Assembly: GCF_035222375.1 (NCBI RefSeq)
Contig: NW_026946363.1
Coordinates: 2,852,001-2,916,000, forward strand
Source of the DNA: Podospora pseudocomata
Lineage: Eukaryota; Ascomycota; Sordariomycetes; Sordariales; Podosporaceae
Length of the DNA: 64,000 nt
Direction of reading: 5' to 3'
Position numbers and translations under genes: made by a program. The notes under the pieces were generated by a model, which was given only the letters and a program-made list of their open reading frames with translations, searched no databases and was not told where the DNA came from. Position 1 is the first letter of the stretch; each line of letters begins with the position of its first letter. Of this stretch, positions 55,259 through 64,000 are shown piece by piece.

Positions 55259-56395
55259 CTAATCCAACTCCATCTTCAACCCCGGCCCATCCCCCCCAAC
55301 AGCAGCCAGCGCAGCCCCCATGCCCACAACCTCACTCGCCACCAGTCCCACCCCCACGTCTCTCTCGTCCTCAATAAACACCCCCAACCCAGCAAACGCC
55401 TCAAACATGGCCCTAGAGGTGTACTCATCGAAGCTATATCCCCCCGTCACATGCGCCTTGTCCGACCTGTACTTTTCCACATTCGGATGCGACAGCCCCC
55501 CGTGAATCTTGTACCGACTAGGAGTGAGATCCAACCCCCCAAACGGGTCATACGGCCCCTCCGGCCTCGGCTCCTTCTTCTTTTCTTTGAGCCCCCGGAT
55601 GGAAAGTTTACCCACTGCGTCCGCTGTTGATGATGACCCAGCGGCGAGGTTGGTAACCGCTTCAACAGCCTTGTTCCCCCTCCGTTTCAGCTGAACCCGT
55701 TGCTGATCCGGGAGGGGTTGTCCCCGTTCCAGACTATCAATCTCCATTTCCTTGATTTTGATCTTTTCCATCTTTTCCTCTTCCGCCTCCTTTATCGCGT
55801 CAAGTCTGCGCTGTCGGGCGGCAGCCTGCTCCGCTGCTAGCCTTCGACGTGACTGCTCATCCTGTTCCTTGCCCACGCGCCTATTCCTCTCAATCTCAGT
55901 TTTATGCTCTGCCTCCCACTGCTGGAGCTGGGCCTCTGCTTTCCGCTTGGTGGGTTCGTCGCCGTGGACGAGGTCAAAGGTTAGGTCTTCGACCATTTGG
56001 AGGTAGTTGTTGTAGTCACGGAGCGTGTTGAAGTCGTCTTCGACTTGGTTGAAGACTTGGTTTACTCTGCGCCGGATGTCGACTTCGCGTTCTACCGAAA
56101 GGTCGCCGAAAAAGGGGGAGCGGAAGCCTTTGCGGCGGAGGGTGCGGTGGCAGCCGGCGTAGGGACATTGCTGGGGGCCTTCGTTGAAGAGGCGGTTGAC
56201 GCAGGAGGAGCACATGGAGTGGTAGCATTCGGGGTTGATGAGGAATTCCATGTCGCGGTTGAGGTAGCGGATTGTTTTGCAGACGGGGCACATGTCGTCG
56301 CTGTCGGGTTTGGGGAGGCCGTCGGGGGCGAGGGAGGAGACGGCTGTGACGCCTCCGGGGCGGGGGGCTGAGGTGGGGGGGCGTTGAGGGGGCAT
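55259..56395 (-). CDS. tfb3: TFIIH/TFIIK subunit Tfb3 (MAT1)
   Basis: Tfb3/MAT1 assembles the CDK7-cyclin H kinase and tethers it to core TFIIH. The protein has 378 residues and no intron. The RING finger (about 36-82) reads CPVCKTIRYLNRDMEF, CYHSMCSSCVNRLF, CPYAGCHRTLRRKGF and has the C3HC4 ligands. The MAT1 central helices follow (DFNTLRDYNNYLQMVEDLTFDLV), then a long charged coiled coil and a C-terminal region with PYDPFGGLDLTPSRYKI. I chose the MPPQRPPTSAPRPGG methionine because the upstream in-frame extension is low-complexity and includes poly-His/Lys. It is divergent from nudC over 423 bp. Confidence 0.95.
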   Translation of the reverse strand: MPPQRPPTSAPRPGGVTAVSSLAPDGLPKPDSDDMCPVCKTIRYLNRDMEFLINPECYHSMCSSCVNRLFNEGPQQCPYAGCHRTLRRKGFRSPFFGDLSVEREVDIRRRVNQVFNQVEDDFNTLRDYNNYLQMVEDLTFDLVHGDEPTKRKAEAQLQQWEAEHKTEIERNRRVGKEQDEQSRRRLAAEQAAARQRRLDAIKEAEEEKMEKIKIKEMEIDSLERGQPLPDQQRVQLKRRGNKAVEAVTNLAAGSSSTADAVGKLSIRGLKEKKKEPRPEGPYDPFGGLDLTPSRYKIHGGLSHPNVEKYRSDKAHVTGGYSFDEYTSRAMFEAFAGLGVFIEDERDVGVGLVASEVVGMGAALAAVGGDGPGLKMELD

Positions 56396-56818
56396 TTTTT
56401 TTTTCTTTTTTCTTTTTCTGTCTGGTGTGTTTGAAATGTCCGGTGGAAGATAGTTGTTGTTGTGGTGGTGGTGAGTGGTGGTGCTGGTGGTGAAGTGGGA
56501 TGTTTGTGGTCGCGAAACCGTTTGCAAAAGGCTACAGTCGGAATTAATACAAGGCTGAGGTTGGTAAGCCACCACTTGACGCGAACCACCCCCCTGTAGG
56601 ATATGTGGGGCCCGCCATGTGGGGTACCTTTCACCTGGGAAGTGCGGGGTCCCTAAGCTTTCCAAAGAGCTCCCTTTTGCCCCCACCATGAGCTCAGCGG
56701 CCAGCCAGAGTTCCATCGCTTTCTATTGTCAGTTTCCAAACTCCCATATCAACAAACCCCCTTTTCTCACCATTCCCAACTATCACCACCAACAACACTA
56801 CAGTCAAACCCCTTCAAA
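56396..56818. promoter_or_regulatory. Divergent promoter tfb3/nudC
   Basis: 423 bp shared between outward-facing genes. GTT/GTGGT-type repeats occur in the tfb3 leader; no clear TATA box was seen. Confidence 0.5.
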
Positions 56819-57441
56819 ATGGCCGACACCGGTACGTGTTAACCCCCTTCCCCCTCATCCCGCCCATCTAACAACCCCCCCCGCCTCTAGACCCCACCAC
56901 CGAAGCCGCCGCGCTCGCCCGCGAAAAAGCGGAACAAGCCTCCCTCCCCTACACCTGGACCCAAACCCTCCCCGACCTAACCCTCACCTTCCCCATCCCC
57001 GCCTCCCTCAAGGCCCGCGACCTCTCCATCTCCCTCACCAAAACCACCATTTCCGCCGGCATAAAAGGTCAAACCCCCATCATCTCAGGTCAATTCCCCC
57101 ACCCCATTCACGTCGACGACTCCACCTGGACAATCACCACATCCCCAGACAACAGCTCCAAAACAGTCGAGATCCTCCTCGACAAGGTCAACAAGCAAGA
57201 GTGGTGGGCTCACGTTGTCACCACCGCCCCCAAGATCGACGTCACAAAGATTGTTCCCGATAACTCCAAACTCTCAGACCTGGACGGGGAGACGAGGGGT
57301 CTGGTGGAGAAAATGATGTATGACCAGCGGCAGAAAGAGCAAGGGCTGCCGACGAGTGACGAGCAAAAGAAGATGGAGATTCTCAAAAAGTTTCAGGAGC
57401 AGCATCCTGAGATGGATTTTAGTAATGCCAAGATTCAATAG
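56819..57441 (+). CDS. nudC: Nuclear movement protein NudC (CS domain)
   Basis: NudC is an Hsp90-linked chaperone required for dynein-dependent nuclear migration in hyphae. Exons are 56819..56831 and 56891..57441, giving 187 residues. The first exon codes only for MADT plus one base of the next codon; the 59-bp intron has GTACGT and CTCTAG ends. Because the frame has no ATG near its real start, the second exon cannot be found by a simple start-to-stop search. The CS domain (about 25-115) includes [36 protein letters not shown] and VDDSTWTI, followed by EWWAHVV. The end [17 protein letters not shown] is the strongly conserved NudC C-terminus. The length is typical of fungal NudC. Confidence 0.96.
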
Positions 57442-58013
57442 GAAGGGGGGAGGGTTAATGTTACCAAAAACCAATGTTGGAAGGGGTGAGTGACATCACG
57501 AATTTTATGAAATAATTTTATACAGTGGGAGGTTCAATTGAGTTCTATTTGGGTCATGAAAATTCATGAAAACTGGCTGGAGATCATATTTTACCTCTGC
57601 TGCTGAAAGTTTTCGAATACGGTCAATATGGGATCAAGATTGGGGGAGAAAAAAATGTGAGGAGTGAAACGAATCGCTCAAGACCGCTGATTTTAAGTCA
57701 CCAAAGAAGCAACTGGTCAAGGCGTCAGAGAGCTCCTCTTGATCTGATCTTGGAATCGCTAGTAATGATAAGCAGATTGAAGATGCTGCAAACCATCAAT
57801 TGTCAGATTGAAAGCGTTCCGTGGAAGATTGGTGGTCACTGCAAAGAGTTATGTCATGCCAGAAAGGGATGGAAAACCGTGATACACCACATCACAGGGA
57901 AACAAAAAAAAAACAAAAAACAAAAAAAAAAAGAAAAAAAAAAGAAAAAAAAAAGAAAAAAAAAAGAGATTCAATAGTTCGATTTCTAAATCATCGACCC
58001 TATGGCCTCACCA
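57442..58013. other. Convergent intergenic region with A-rich tract
   Basis: 572 bp between gene 3' ends. An A-rich tract with regular A(n)G interruptions lies at about 57901-57967. No gene was recognised. Confidence 0.55.
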
Positions 58014-59789
58014 TTACTGTATCTTGTTCAACCTCGCCTGCTTAAACCTGCTCAGCTTCTTCGGCCCGTCATTATTCGCAATTAACCCGTCCTCATTCAG
58101 CGGCGGGTCCTCAATAAACCCTCCCTGCTTTTGGATCAGCTGGTTCCTCATGCGGTTATACTCCACCGCAGCGGCTTGATACAACATCGCCTCGTCCATG
58201 TCATCTGGTTCGGCGGCTGTAGCGGGGGTGGGTCTCTCAACAACGGTGGGAGCAATGGTTGTATCCTCTGGCGGTGTCGGCTCGGGTGGCGGTGCGGCAG
58301 CTTTGTGGATAAATGTTGCAGGCAGCTGGTGTGGCCCTGGTGGGAGGCCACCGGTGGCGCGCTCTTTCTTGAAGCGCGAGACACGCTTGGGTGGTTCCTC
58401 TGGTTCGTCGTCTTGCATGGTCAAATCTGTGACCTTTTCCACAATGTCGACGACGGGATTGATCTTGGGAGCTGCCGATGCATCTGGCCGGGTGGTGGTT
58501 GTAGTAGGAGCAATATCCAGCTCTGTCGCAAAGCTGACGCTCTTCTCCTTGGGTGCTTTCGCCTTCTCCTTGGGAGTCTTCGTCGCTGCCTTGGGTGCCG
58601 ATTCCTTGACGACCGAGATCCTCCCCATACCCTCATCAGGTACCGTTCGTTCTTGCTGAACAGGAGCGCTAAACGCAGATTTCACTCCGAGTTTCTTTTC
58701 GAGCTCCTGCATGCGTTGGATGTAGTCAGAAGACAAAACGCTGTGCTTGGATCTCCCCAAATCGTCCTCGTCATCGTCTTCCTCTTCATCATCCATATCC
58801 CAGTCCTCGTCATCACTAAACTCGCCCTCTTCCAAGGTGAGTTCAGCGACTACAGGACCGATTTCCGACATGCTATACTCGAGCATCTCCCGCCGCAGCT
58901 TGGCATCCTCCTCCGGCTCATCCTCCGGAACAACAGCCTTGGACATATCCATGGCCTGCGACTCCTGAGCAATCTTGATGACGTGCTCCAATTGCTGCTG
59001 CGCAAATGTCTTCTCCAACTTTTCCCTTTCCGCATGTCCAGGCTTCGTACCCTCAGCAAAGGTAACCGTCTTTTTGGCGACCATCGATTCCCCATCGGCC
59101 ACACCCCCCTTCGGTTCACCCTTTCGCTCGACAGCCTTTGGCGTGGCCTTCTTCTCCTCTTGCTCCTTCTTCTCCTTCCCCTCCTCAACCCCCCTCTCAA
59201 TCTCTCCCCTCGCCCTCCCCCCCTCCTCCTCCGTCTCCGCCAACATCCCCCCCGCCTTCTCAAAAACCTCCATCAACCTCCCCGCCGCCTCACCCCCACT
59301 CCGCACCCCCGCATCAACCACATTCCCCTCCTCATCCAACCACTCAACAATATCCATAATCGGCAACCCACTCTCCTCATCCCTCGGCACATCCGGGCTC
59401 GCCACCACCTCCGCCGCCGCCAGCCGATTCTCCTCCTGCTCTAGCATTTTGCCCACAGTATTGATGTTTCCCTCTACGTAATCAATCCTGTGAGTCAACA
59501 AGCTGAGCATTTGCTCCACCTCTCGAAAATCAGTCTTTCCCATTATCTCGTTGATTTCCTTTTGGGTGAGGACCTTGCCCGAGAAGTCGCGGCGGATGCG
59601 GCGGAGGGATTCAACTGGGGTGGGGGTGGTCGAGGGGAGGAGGGAGATTTCTTCTTTGAGGGACGAGTATTCGAGGTACCATTGCTGCCAGTGGGAGAGG
59701 GAGGCGCGGAGTTGGGTGACTTTTTGGGTGAGGGTGGTTATGTGGGTGGAGAGGGTGGTGAGGTGGTCTTTTGGTGGTTGGGATGACAT
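58014..59789 (-). CDS. bud27: URI/Bud27 prefoldin-like protein
   Basis: URI (yeast Bud27) is an unconventional prefoldin that binds the Rpb5 subunit and helps assemble RNA polymerases. It has 591 residues and no intron. The N-terminal prefoldin-alpha fold (about 8-140) has coiled helices around a hairpin: HITTLTQKVTQLRASLSHW, SGKVLTQKEINEIMG and LTHRIDYVEGNINTV. The middle is acidic and disordered (DDEDWDMDDEEEDDDED, about 365-385), where URI proteins bind Rpb5. C-terminal DUF3835-type pieces are VSRFKKERATGG and KKLSRFKQARLNK. The MSSQPPKDHLTTLS start was chosen because the preceding in-frame codons look like leader. Confidence 0.9.
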   Translation of the reverse strand: MSSQPPKDHLTTLSTHITTLTQKVTQLRASLSHWQQWYLEYSSLKEEISLLPSTTPTPVESLRRIRRDFSGKVLTQKEINEIMGKTDFREVEQMLSLLTHRIDYVEGNINTVGKMLEQEENRLAAAEVVASPDVPRDEESGLPIMDIVEWLDEEGNVVDAGVRSGGEAAGRLMEVFEKAGGMLAETEEEGGRARGEIERGVEEGKEKKEQEEKKATPKAVERKGEPKGGVADGESMVAKKTVTFAEGTKPGHAEREKLEKTFAQQQLEHVIKIAQESQAMDMSKAVVPEDEPEEDAKLRREMLEYSMSEIGPVVAELTLEEGEFSDDEDWDMDDEEEDDDEDDLGRSKHSVLSSDYIQRMQELEKKLGVKSAFSAPVQQERTVPDEGMGRISVVKESAPKAATKTPKEKAKAPKEKSVSFATELDIAPTTTTTRPDASAAPKINPVVDIVEKVTDLTMQDDEPEEPPKRVSRFKKERATGGLPPGPHQLPATFIHKAAAPPPEPTPPEDTTIAPTVVERPTPATAAEPDDMDEAMLYQAAAVEYNRMRNQLIQKQGGFIEDPPLNEDGLIANNDGPKKLSRFKQARLNKIQ

Positions 59790-60266
59790 GGTGGGCGGCG
59801 TGGTTTGTTGTCGTCGTGTTGGGTGGCTGACGACAGATTTTATGCATGTTGAAGGTTGGGAGGAAAATGAACGGGGCAAATTTTGGAAGGGTTTGGAATT
59901 GACGTCGAAAGGTTACCGAAAAACACGGTTCAGACAATCTGCGACGGGGTGGACACTGTGTTGAACACTGTGTGTGGGGTTTGACCCCCTGTGAAGGAAC
60001 TTGGGACGACCGGGCATTGGGAACAAGTAAAGCCAGCCAGGTAACTATTTAATTAAAGTGAAATATTCAACTCACAGTGTATTCCCACCGCCAAACCCAA
60101 ACTAATAATTACAGTTACATGAGAGCAAAACTATGTATGCCGATATGCTCCGCTCGCTACCTATGCAAAGATTTTGTTCCTTATCCATCCTTTCTTCTCT
60201 CCCATCCAAAAAAGATCAAGTCAAAAACTCTCTATCAATACACACCACCCCATCCCCTAATGCCTC
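59790..60266. other. Intergenic region bud27 - 958-aa gene
   Basis: 477 bp holding the bud27 promoter and the 3' end of the next gene. Nothing else was recognised. Confidence 0.5.
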
Positions 60267-63143
60267 CTAATACCCCTGCCTACTATACTGACTGGGCGCA
60301 TACCCATTCGCCGGCCTATCAATCCTCCTCCCGTCCAAAAACTTGGGGCTGTTCTGCGCCTGTCCCGCATACGGATCGTTCCCCATCTGCTCCCGCCTCC
60401 TCTGCTCAAAAGCCGCCCTCTCCTCCTCGTCCAGACTGAACGCCTTCTTCAACCACCCAAACGCGCTCCTCTTCTTCTTCAGCCCCGCTCCCCCCTTCGA
60501 GTTGGCTGTTTCGGTCGTCATTGTTGTGCCGTTGCTCATCACTGACATGCCCATCGCGGATGGGATATTCCTTGAGGGGATCGGCGGGTGCGGGAAGTTG
60601 AACTGCTGCACTCCGCCGACGGTACCGGAGGTGTGTGGGCGTTGCTGGAGAGGGGAGTAAGGGTTCGCTTGGACGGGACGGAAAAACTGCCTGTCTGAGT
60701 GCGGGGAAGGGATGAGGCCAGGGGCGATGAAGGATGGCGGGGGAGAAAAGTCGGCTAGGGAGGAGGAGATGGAGGTTATGGAGTTTACGGGAGGACGTTC
60801 CATGTCCGAGCCGGAGCCGTAGGCTGAATCTGGGGCTTGGAAGGTTTGGTAGCTGTTTTGTTGCTGGAGGTGGTTGTGGTAGGCCACTCGGGCGGAGGTT
60901 GAGTAGTTTTGGTGTTGCTGAACGGCATGGTGGTGGGTGTCAGGTGGGGGCACATGGATGGACCCTGGGGGGTTCATCTTCAGGGAGATGCGATCCCGGA
61001 GAGAGGTGCGGTTGTTGTTTGTGGGGTACATATCCACCTCAAGATCTGCGTCTGGAACAACCTCTGGTGCGTTCCCTGGGTCACGAAGAGATTCCGTTCG
61101 CATGGAATCGGATCCGAGAGAATCCGTCCCGAAAGAATCTGTCCTCCTGGTAGAGGTTGTTTGGAAGGAGTCGGTTCTGGTGGAAGATGGCCTCGGCTCA
61201 TATCTAGAATCGGGGAGAACATCTCGCTTGGGGGCCGCCGCTCGATTCCTCGCTCCAATCTCGACCACCTTTGGGCCTCGCACTTCAATCACCTTGGGCT
61301 TGGGGATTTCGACCACCTTCGGCCTCGGGTTCTCCACGATCCTTGCTCGGGGAGATTCAACAATCTGGGCCCTGGATGTCTGCGGCCTGTGGGTTTGCTC
61401 ACGGGGCTTGGGAGACGCAGTCCCTGGCTTAGGGATCGAGTCGGCCGGTGAGGGAAAGTCGAGCTTGGCACTAGGGACATTCTCTCTTGGCTTGGGACGC
61501 TCAGCAACGATCCTGGGCGAAGGCTGGGGGGATGGTCGTGGGGAAGGACGAGGTGATGGTCGCGGTGATGGCTGAGGGGTGTAGACTGTGGGCTGTAAGA
61601 GATACAGAGTGCTCTCCTCAGCTCGGTTTTCCTCCTCCTTGTGCACTTCCAATTTTGGAGCCTCGAGCAGAACATTGGGTCGTTCAGAAAGCCGTCGAGG
61701 ATTTCGAGCAGGCGGTGGCGGCGACTCGGGAGGTGACTCGGCTGGTGCTTGTGGTTGCGGTGATGGTTTTGGTCGCGGTGGTTGTGCTCGTGTAGGTGGC
61801 TGATAAACTGCAGAGGTTAAAAGTTGCGGGGGTGATTGAGGAGGCGGTGATGATGACTGGGGTAGTGACTTGGGAGGCGACAGCGGAGTATCTTTGGTCT
61901 CTGTTTCCTCCTGAATGGTCGGCACAGGTGCTTGCGGGGGAGTGGCCGGCCGTTCCTCCGGGGCAGGCTTAGGTTCTTCGGGTAGCGAAAAGTTCAAGAA
62001 TGACGACGGTCTAGATGCTGTAAGCGCATTGATCGTGCTCAGGCGTAAAGACAACCGGGGAGGCGAGTTGGGGATCTTCCTCGGTGGTGATGTCGGGGGC
62101 GTTGTGATAGTTGTGGCAGATGCATCTGATGGCTTGGGACTGTGCTTCGGAGATGTGTAAGTGGCAGCACTCAGCTGCTGCGACCTGACTCTGCGGCTGA
62201 CCTCGCCAGCTCTCCGGTCCATCTCTGAGACCATGCCAGCCAGTCTCACCACCAACGCGTTCAGTGAACTACCCTTGTGCTGCAAATCCATAAAGGCGTT
62301 GAACCAGCCATCTGTGTTGCCCTTCATAGCATCGAAGATGTCAATGACATCAGGGCGCTCCTGTCGCCATGGCCCGTGGTGCTGCTCGGCCAAATAAATG
62401 GTAAAATCTCTGGTCGCCGCAAGACCTTCAGCCAGGTCTTGCGTGGTTTGCTTGAGAGCAATCTGAGTGCGTGCCAGGATGTGCTCAATCTTTTCGTTGC
62501 CCTCCAAAATGGTCATCCGGTAGTTTTGATCCTCCAGCATGCGTTCAAACACATCAATATTGTCCATGGGCAACCGCAGGTGCTCGATCCTGAGCTTCAC
62601 GTCTTTCATGGCCAGATCCATATCCTCCAGTGTCGTTTCCAGAAACTCGTCCACCTCGTCGATGTGCCCTTGCAAGATGGAGACAACCAGAATCTGGCTG
62701 TTGGCCATGCCGTTGAGCAGTAAATAGACACCAAAAGAGATCTGGGCCATCAACCGCCGAAGCTCGTGTGCCTGTTGCCCAGGTCGAAACCGCCACAACG
62801 CTGCTGGGTGAGGGTCAGAGTGCTCGCCATCGAGCAGCTCCTCACGACGAGCTTTGGCATCGCCAGTCCTCAGCTTGGGCTTCCCCGAGTTTTCACCTTC
62901 GGTGGCCTCGACCAGAGACTCGGCAAAGGCATCCTGCATGGAAGGGATCGGATGCTGTGGTGCTGATGATGCTGCGGACGAAGACGGCACCGGGGGTCCC
63001 GGCCGCGGCTTTTCCTCGGGTCTCCCTCGTGAATCCAGCTTGAGATCTGACCCCATGTCCCTGATGTCGTCGTCATCGGCGATTAACATTATTGGTAGCT
63101 GCACATCGGATATCCGCGATGATGGGTGGCGTGGGAAGGCCAT
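60267..63143 (-). CDS. Large coiled-coil and disordered protein, function unknown
   Basis: I do not recognise this 958-residue protein. From the first in-frame ATG (MAFPRHPSSR; a second at MLIADDDD is also possible) the protein has an acidic start. A predicted helical domain at about 115-330 reads like a conserved fold: FRPGQQAHELRRLMAQISFG, ILQGHIDEVDEFLETTLEDM, RLPMDNIDVFERMLEDQNYR, WFNAFMDLQHKGSSLN. The rest is proline/serine-rich disorder with tandem PSPR repeats and a run of PKVVEI-type repeats. A short basic, aromatic C-terminal motif (KKRSAFGWLKKAFSLDEEER) may be a membrane- or partner-binding helix. The pattern is that of a cortical or cytoskeletal scaffold, but that is a guess. Confidence 0.75.
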   Translation of the reverse strand: MAFPRHPSSRISDVQLPIMLIADDDDIRDMGSDLKLDSRGRPEEKPRPGPPVPSSSAASSAPQHPIPSMQDAFAESLVEATEGENSGKPKLRTGDAKARREELLDGEHSDPHPAALWRFRPGQQAHELRRLMAQISFGVYLLLNGMANSQILVVSILQGHIDEVDEFLETTLEDMDLAMKDVKLRIEHLRLPMDNIDVFERMLEDQNYRMTILEGNEKIEHILARTQIALKQTTQDLAEGLAATRDFTIYLAEQHHGPWRQERPDVIDIFDAMKGNTDGWFNAFMDLQHKGSSLNALVVRLAGMVSEMDRRAGEVSRRVRSQQLSAATYTSPKHSPKPSDASATTITTPPTSPPRKIPNSPPRLSLRLSTINALTASRPSSFLNFSLPEEPKPAPEERPATPPQAPVPTIQEETETKDTPLSPPKSLPQSSSPPPQSPPQLLTSAVYQPPTRAQPPRPKPSPQPQAPAESPPESPPPPARNPRRLSERPNVLLEAPKLEVHKEEENRAEESTLYLLQPTVYTPQPSPRPSPRPSPRPSPQPSPRIVAERPKPRENVPSAKLDFPSPADSIPKPGTASPKPREQTHRPQTSRAQIVESPRARIVENPRPKVVEIPKPKVIEVRGPKVVEIGARNRAAAPKRDVLPDSRYEPRPSSTRTDSFQTTSTRRTDSFGTDSLGSDSMRTESLRDPGNAPEVVPDADLEVDMYPTNNNRTSLRDRISLKMNPPGSIHVPPPDTHHHAVQQHQNYSTSARVAYHNHLQQQNSYQTFQAPDSAYGSGSDMERPPVNSITSISSSLADFSPPPSFIAPGLIPSPHSDRQFFRPVQANPYSPLQQRPHTSGTVGGVQQFNFPHPPIPSRNIPSAMGMSVMSNGTTMTTETANSKGGAGLKKKRSAFGWLKKAFSLDEEERAAFEQRRREQMGNDPYAGQAQNSPKFLDGRRIDRPANGYAPSQYSRQGY

Positions 63144-64000
63144 GATTAGGTGGCCGACCCTGACGGCTTCGATACGTTGTTGACAGCTTCGACGGGCCCG
63201 AAGATTCGGCAACCATTGGCCTGCCGATCAACCCGGCGATCGGCAGGAACGGTGGGACGGTGTGGTTCGTTCGCGGGTGGGGCCGGATGTTGTGCGTTCT
63301 GTTCCACGGGAGCCCGCAGTTTGATGGCGGGACGCGGTGCGACGATGGATTTTGGCAGCGCAACAGAGACACCACCACACGTCTGAAATGGAGAAACAAA
63401 AAAGAACAGCGGTTGATAAAGATTGAAACCGGTAGCCGGGTCAGATACAGGCAGGTAAACAATTGCTTGTCATGGATATCCTTCGAGATGAAACATAATT
63501 GGTTCTGGATGGACCCCAAGAGCGCAGCGGCGGTGGGAAGACGGTGAGGAGGGATGTCGGGCGGTGACTCTCACCAGGCTGGCGACGGAAGCGAGCGCCG
63601 AATGATCCAAATTCCGTCGACGAGCTGCACGGGCAGACTGTCAAACACTCGCCAGCAGAGAGCTTTCTCGTGATACCAGGCTCGGTCCGGGGAAGGGTGT
63701 CGCACGATGCTGATCCAGGCGCGCTCTTCGTTTCTAGGGGGGGGGCCCAGGGGTTGAAACAAAGTCCAATGTTTCCTGTTTGCTCAGCACGGGGTGTGTC
63801 TGCTGTCGTTATCGTGAACTTCCAGGTGGGGATGGATGGAAATTGCCTGAATGATGAGAAATACCCAAAGAGAAAACACCACCGTCCTCCGGTAGACAAG
63901 AAGAGAAACGGAGAGATAATGATGGAGAAAACAAAGAGAAAAGAAGACCACCGACCGGGCGGTTTTCGAGAGAGGAAGAACAGCAAACTCAGCGTTGCGT
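63144..64000. other. Region upstream of the 958-aa gene, to window edge
   Basis: 857 bp probably holding the promoter and leader of the minus-strand gene. Small ORFs on both strands show no family resemblance. A gene entering from the right edge cannot be excluded. Confidence 0.45.

Noticed and set aside
58131-59444. 437-codon plus-strand ORF antisense to bud27
   Set aside because: It is Leu/Arg/Pro-rich and mirrors the acidic/lysine-rich URI sequence; no homology seen.
63441-63986. 181-codon minus-strand ORF with hydrophobic start near the right edge
   Set aside because: It lies in the probable leader region of the 958-aa gene and shows no family resemblance.
1-64000. Biosynthetic gene cluster around the P450 and MFS genes
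   Set aside because: No core synthase (PKS, NRPS, terpene cyclase) or pathway regulator is present; neighbours are housekeeping genes.

Overview
The window looks like nuclear DNA of a filamentous ascomycete, most likely Sordariales (Podospora/Chaetomium/Neurospora relatives). The signs are short introns (about 50-200 bp) with CTAAC/CTGAC-type branch sites, dense genes on both strands, a HET-C homologue, a GH45 cellulase, a fused gamma-beta-alpha fungal urease, and a multi-domain Scm3. Species cannot be named from this alone. I see no transposon, virus-like element, CRISPR array or rRNA gene. One degraded tRNA-like sequence is present. I support 27 protein genes; the first is cut by the left edge.

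Layout. 1-8.6 kb: a AAA+ ATPase (partial, +), atg6/vps30 (-), vti1 (+), urease (+). 8.6-16.3 kb: an HMG-box protein (-) and het-C (+), divergent across 2.9 kb without genes, then a GH45 endoglucanase (-). 17.2-21.8 kb: a DNAJC11-like protein (-) divergent from the CK2 alpha kinase (+). 21.8-23.4 kb: a degenerate 14-bp tandem repeat. 23.4-29.6 kb: an M28/TfR-like peptidase (-) divergent from a DHA1 MFS transporter (+). 30.6-35.5 kb: a cytochrome P450 (-) divergent from a DHA2 MFS exporter (+). 35.8-44.6 kb: TFIIS (+), the CENP-A chaperone Scm3 (-), an NDUFAF7/MidA-like mitochondrial methyltransferase (-) divergent from a mitochondrial cysteine-synthase-like enzyme (+). 45-48.4 kb: two divergent secreted low-complexity or GPI-type proteins. 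48.8-57.4 kb: mitochondrial AspRS (-), AP180-type clathrin adaptor (+), TFIIK subunit Tfb3/MAT1 (-) divergent from NudC (+). 58-63.1 kb: URI/Bud27 prefoldin-like protein (-) and an unrecognised 958-aa protein (-).

Most of this is conserved housekeeping gene content: autophagy and membrane traffic (Atg6, Vti1, AP180), transcription (TFIIS, Tfb3, URI), mitochondrial functions, centromere and dynein support (Scm3, NudC). The accessory parts are het-C, the P450/DHA2 pair, the two secreted proteins and the GH45 enzyme. I found no convincing new multi-gene system. The best leads are symmetric CGG/CCG-type elements in the P450/DHA2 divergent promoter, a HET-C gene without a neighbouring HET-domain partner, a 14-bp-period satellite, two probable GC-AG introns (het-C and CK2 alpha), and an exon of the first gene that is not contiguous with its ATPase domain. 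Exon coordinates in the evidence fields were worked out by eye from splice signals, frame and family conservation.
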